Below are positions 63,695-64,000 of a stretch of DNA of 64,000 nt, piece after piece. The notes below the pieces were generated by a model. That model saw only the letters and a program-made list of their open reading frames with translations. It was not told the DNA's origin and did not search any database. The position numbers were made by a program, and so were the translations under genes. This DNA is from Pachypanchax playfairii (taxonomy: Eukaryota > Chordata > Actinopteri > Cyprinodontiformes > Aplocheilidae): positions 5,675,504-5,739,503 of the forward strand of contig SSNP01000010.1 in NCBI GenBank assembly GCA_006937955.1. The letters run 5' to 3'. Position 1 is the stretch's first letter. Each line of letters opens with the position of its first letter.

Positions 63695-64000
63695 GTAAGT
63701 CTTTAAAATACTTTCAGTTTTAGTTGTAAAAATGTAACAAGTTTCAGAGTTAGTTTGTTTGTTCTGAAACATCTGCAGATGCTTCACTTTAAAAATAGTT
63801 TCTGCATGTTGAGAAAAATTGTAGGACAAACAAACAATAAAGTTCTTTTTGCAAAGAAATAATGTGATTTATAAAAATCAACATTAAAAGAAAGAATGAG
63901 ACATTTTTTTCATTGATACAAAAAAGCTGAATAAAAAAAAAGTGTTTTTATTTAAGGTCATGTATAATTTACATCATGTTTTATTGAACCTGGAACATGA

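Overview
The window is nuclear DNA of a ray-finned (teleost) fish, probably a percomorph. Genes are split into many short exons with GT-AG introns. Both strands carry decayed Tc1-like transposons and non-LTR retrotransposons of fish type, with fish-style microsatellites. The protein sequences are close to human counterparts, and gene order matches human chromosome 7p21.3. No bacterial features, rRNA or tRNA genes, or CRISPR arrays were seen.

Layout, left to right. (1) 1-5.75 kb: an intron and the last coding exon of nxph1 (+), a secreted alpha-neurexin ligand. (2) About 5.75-19.2 kb: an intergenic stretch with microsatellites, a Tc1 relic, an interspersed repeat and blocks of complex sequence that may be regulatory. 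(3) 20.19-24.20 kb: ica1 (+), 12 coding exons, 449 aa, a BAR/AH-domain Golgi and secretory-granule protein. (4) 27.60-47.36 kb: glcci1 (-), 8 coding exons, 483 aa, lying tail-to-tail with ica1; their candidate poly(A) signals fall within 44 bp. (5) 50.02-57.90 kb: mios (-), 11 coding exons, 878 aa, a GATOR2 subunit that controls mTORC1. (6) 59.51 kb to the right edge: the 5' part of col28a1 (+), with signal peptide, VWA domain and start of the collagen helix, cut off by the window end.

The five genes do not form a pathway. They are a conserved neighbourhood: in human the order is COL28A1-MIOS-RPA3-UMAD1-GLCCI1-ICA1-NXPH1. RPA3 and UMAD1 were not found in their expected place between mios and glcci1.

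The most notable observation is that mios can only be joined in frame across its second coding intron by an AT-AC (U12-type, minor spliceosome) splice. The donor matches the U12 consensus and the joined protein aligns with human MIOS without a gap. I found no convincing novel multi-gene system.
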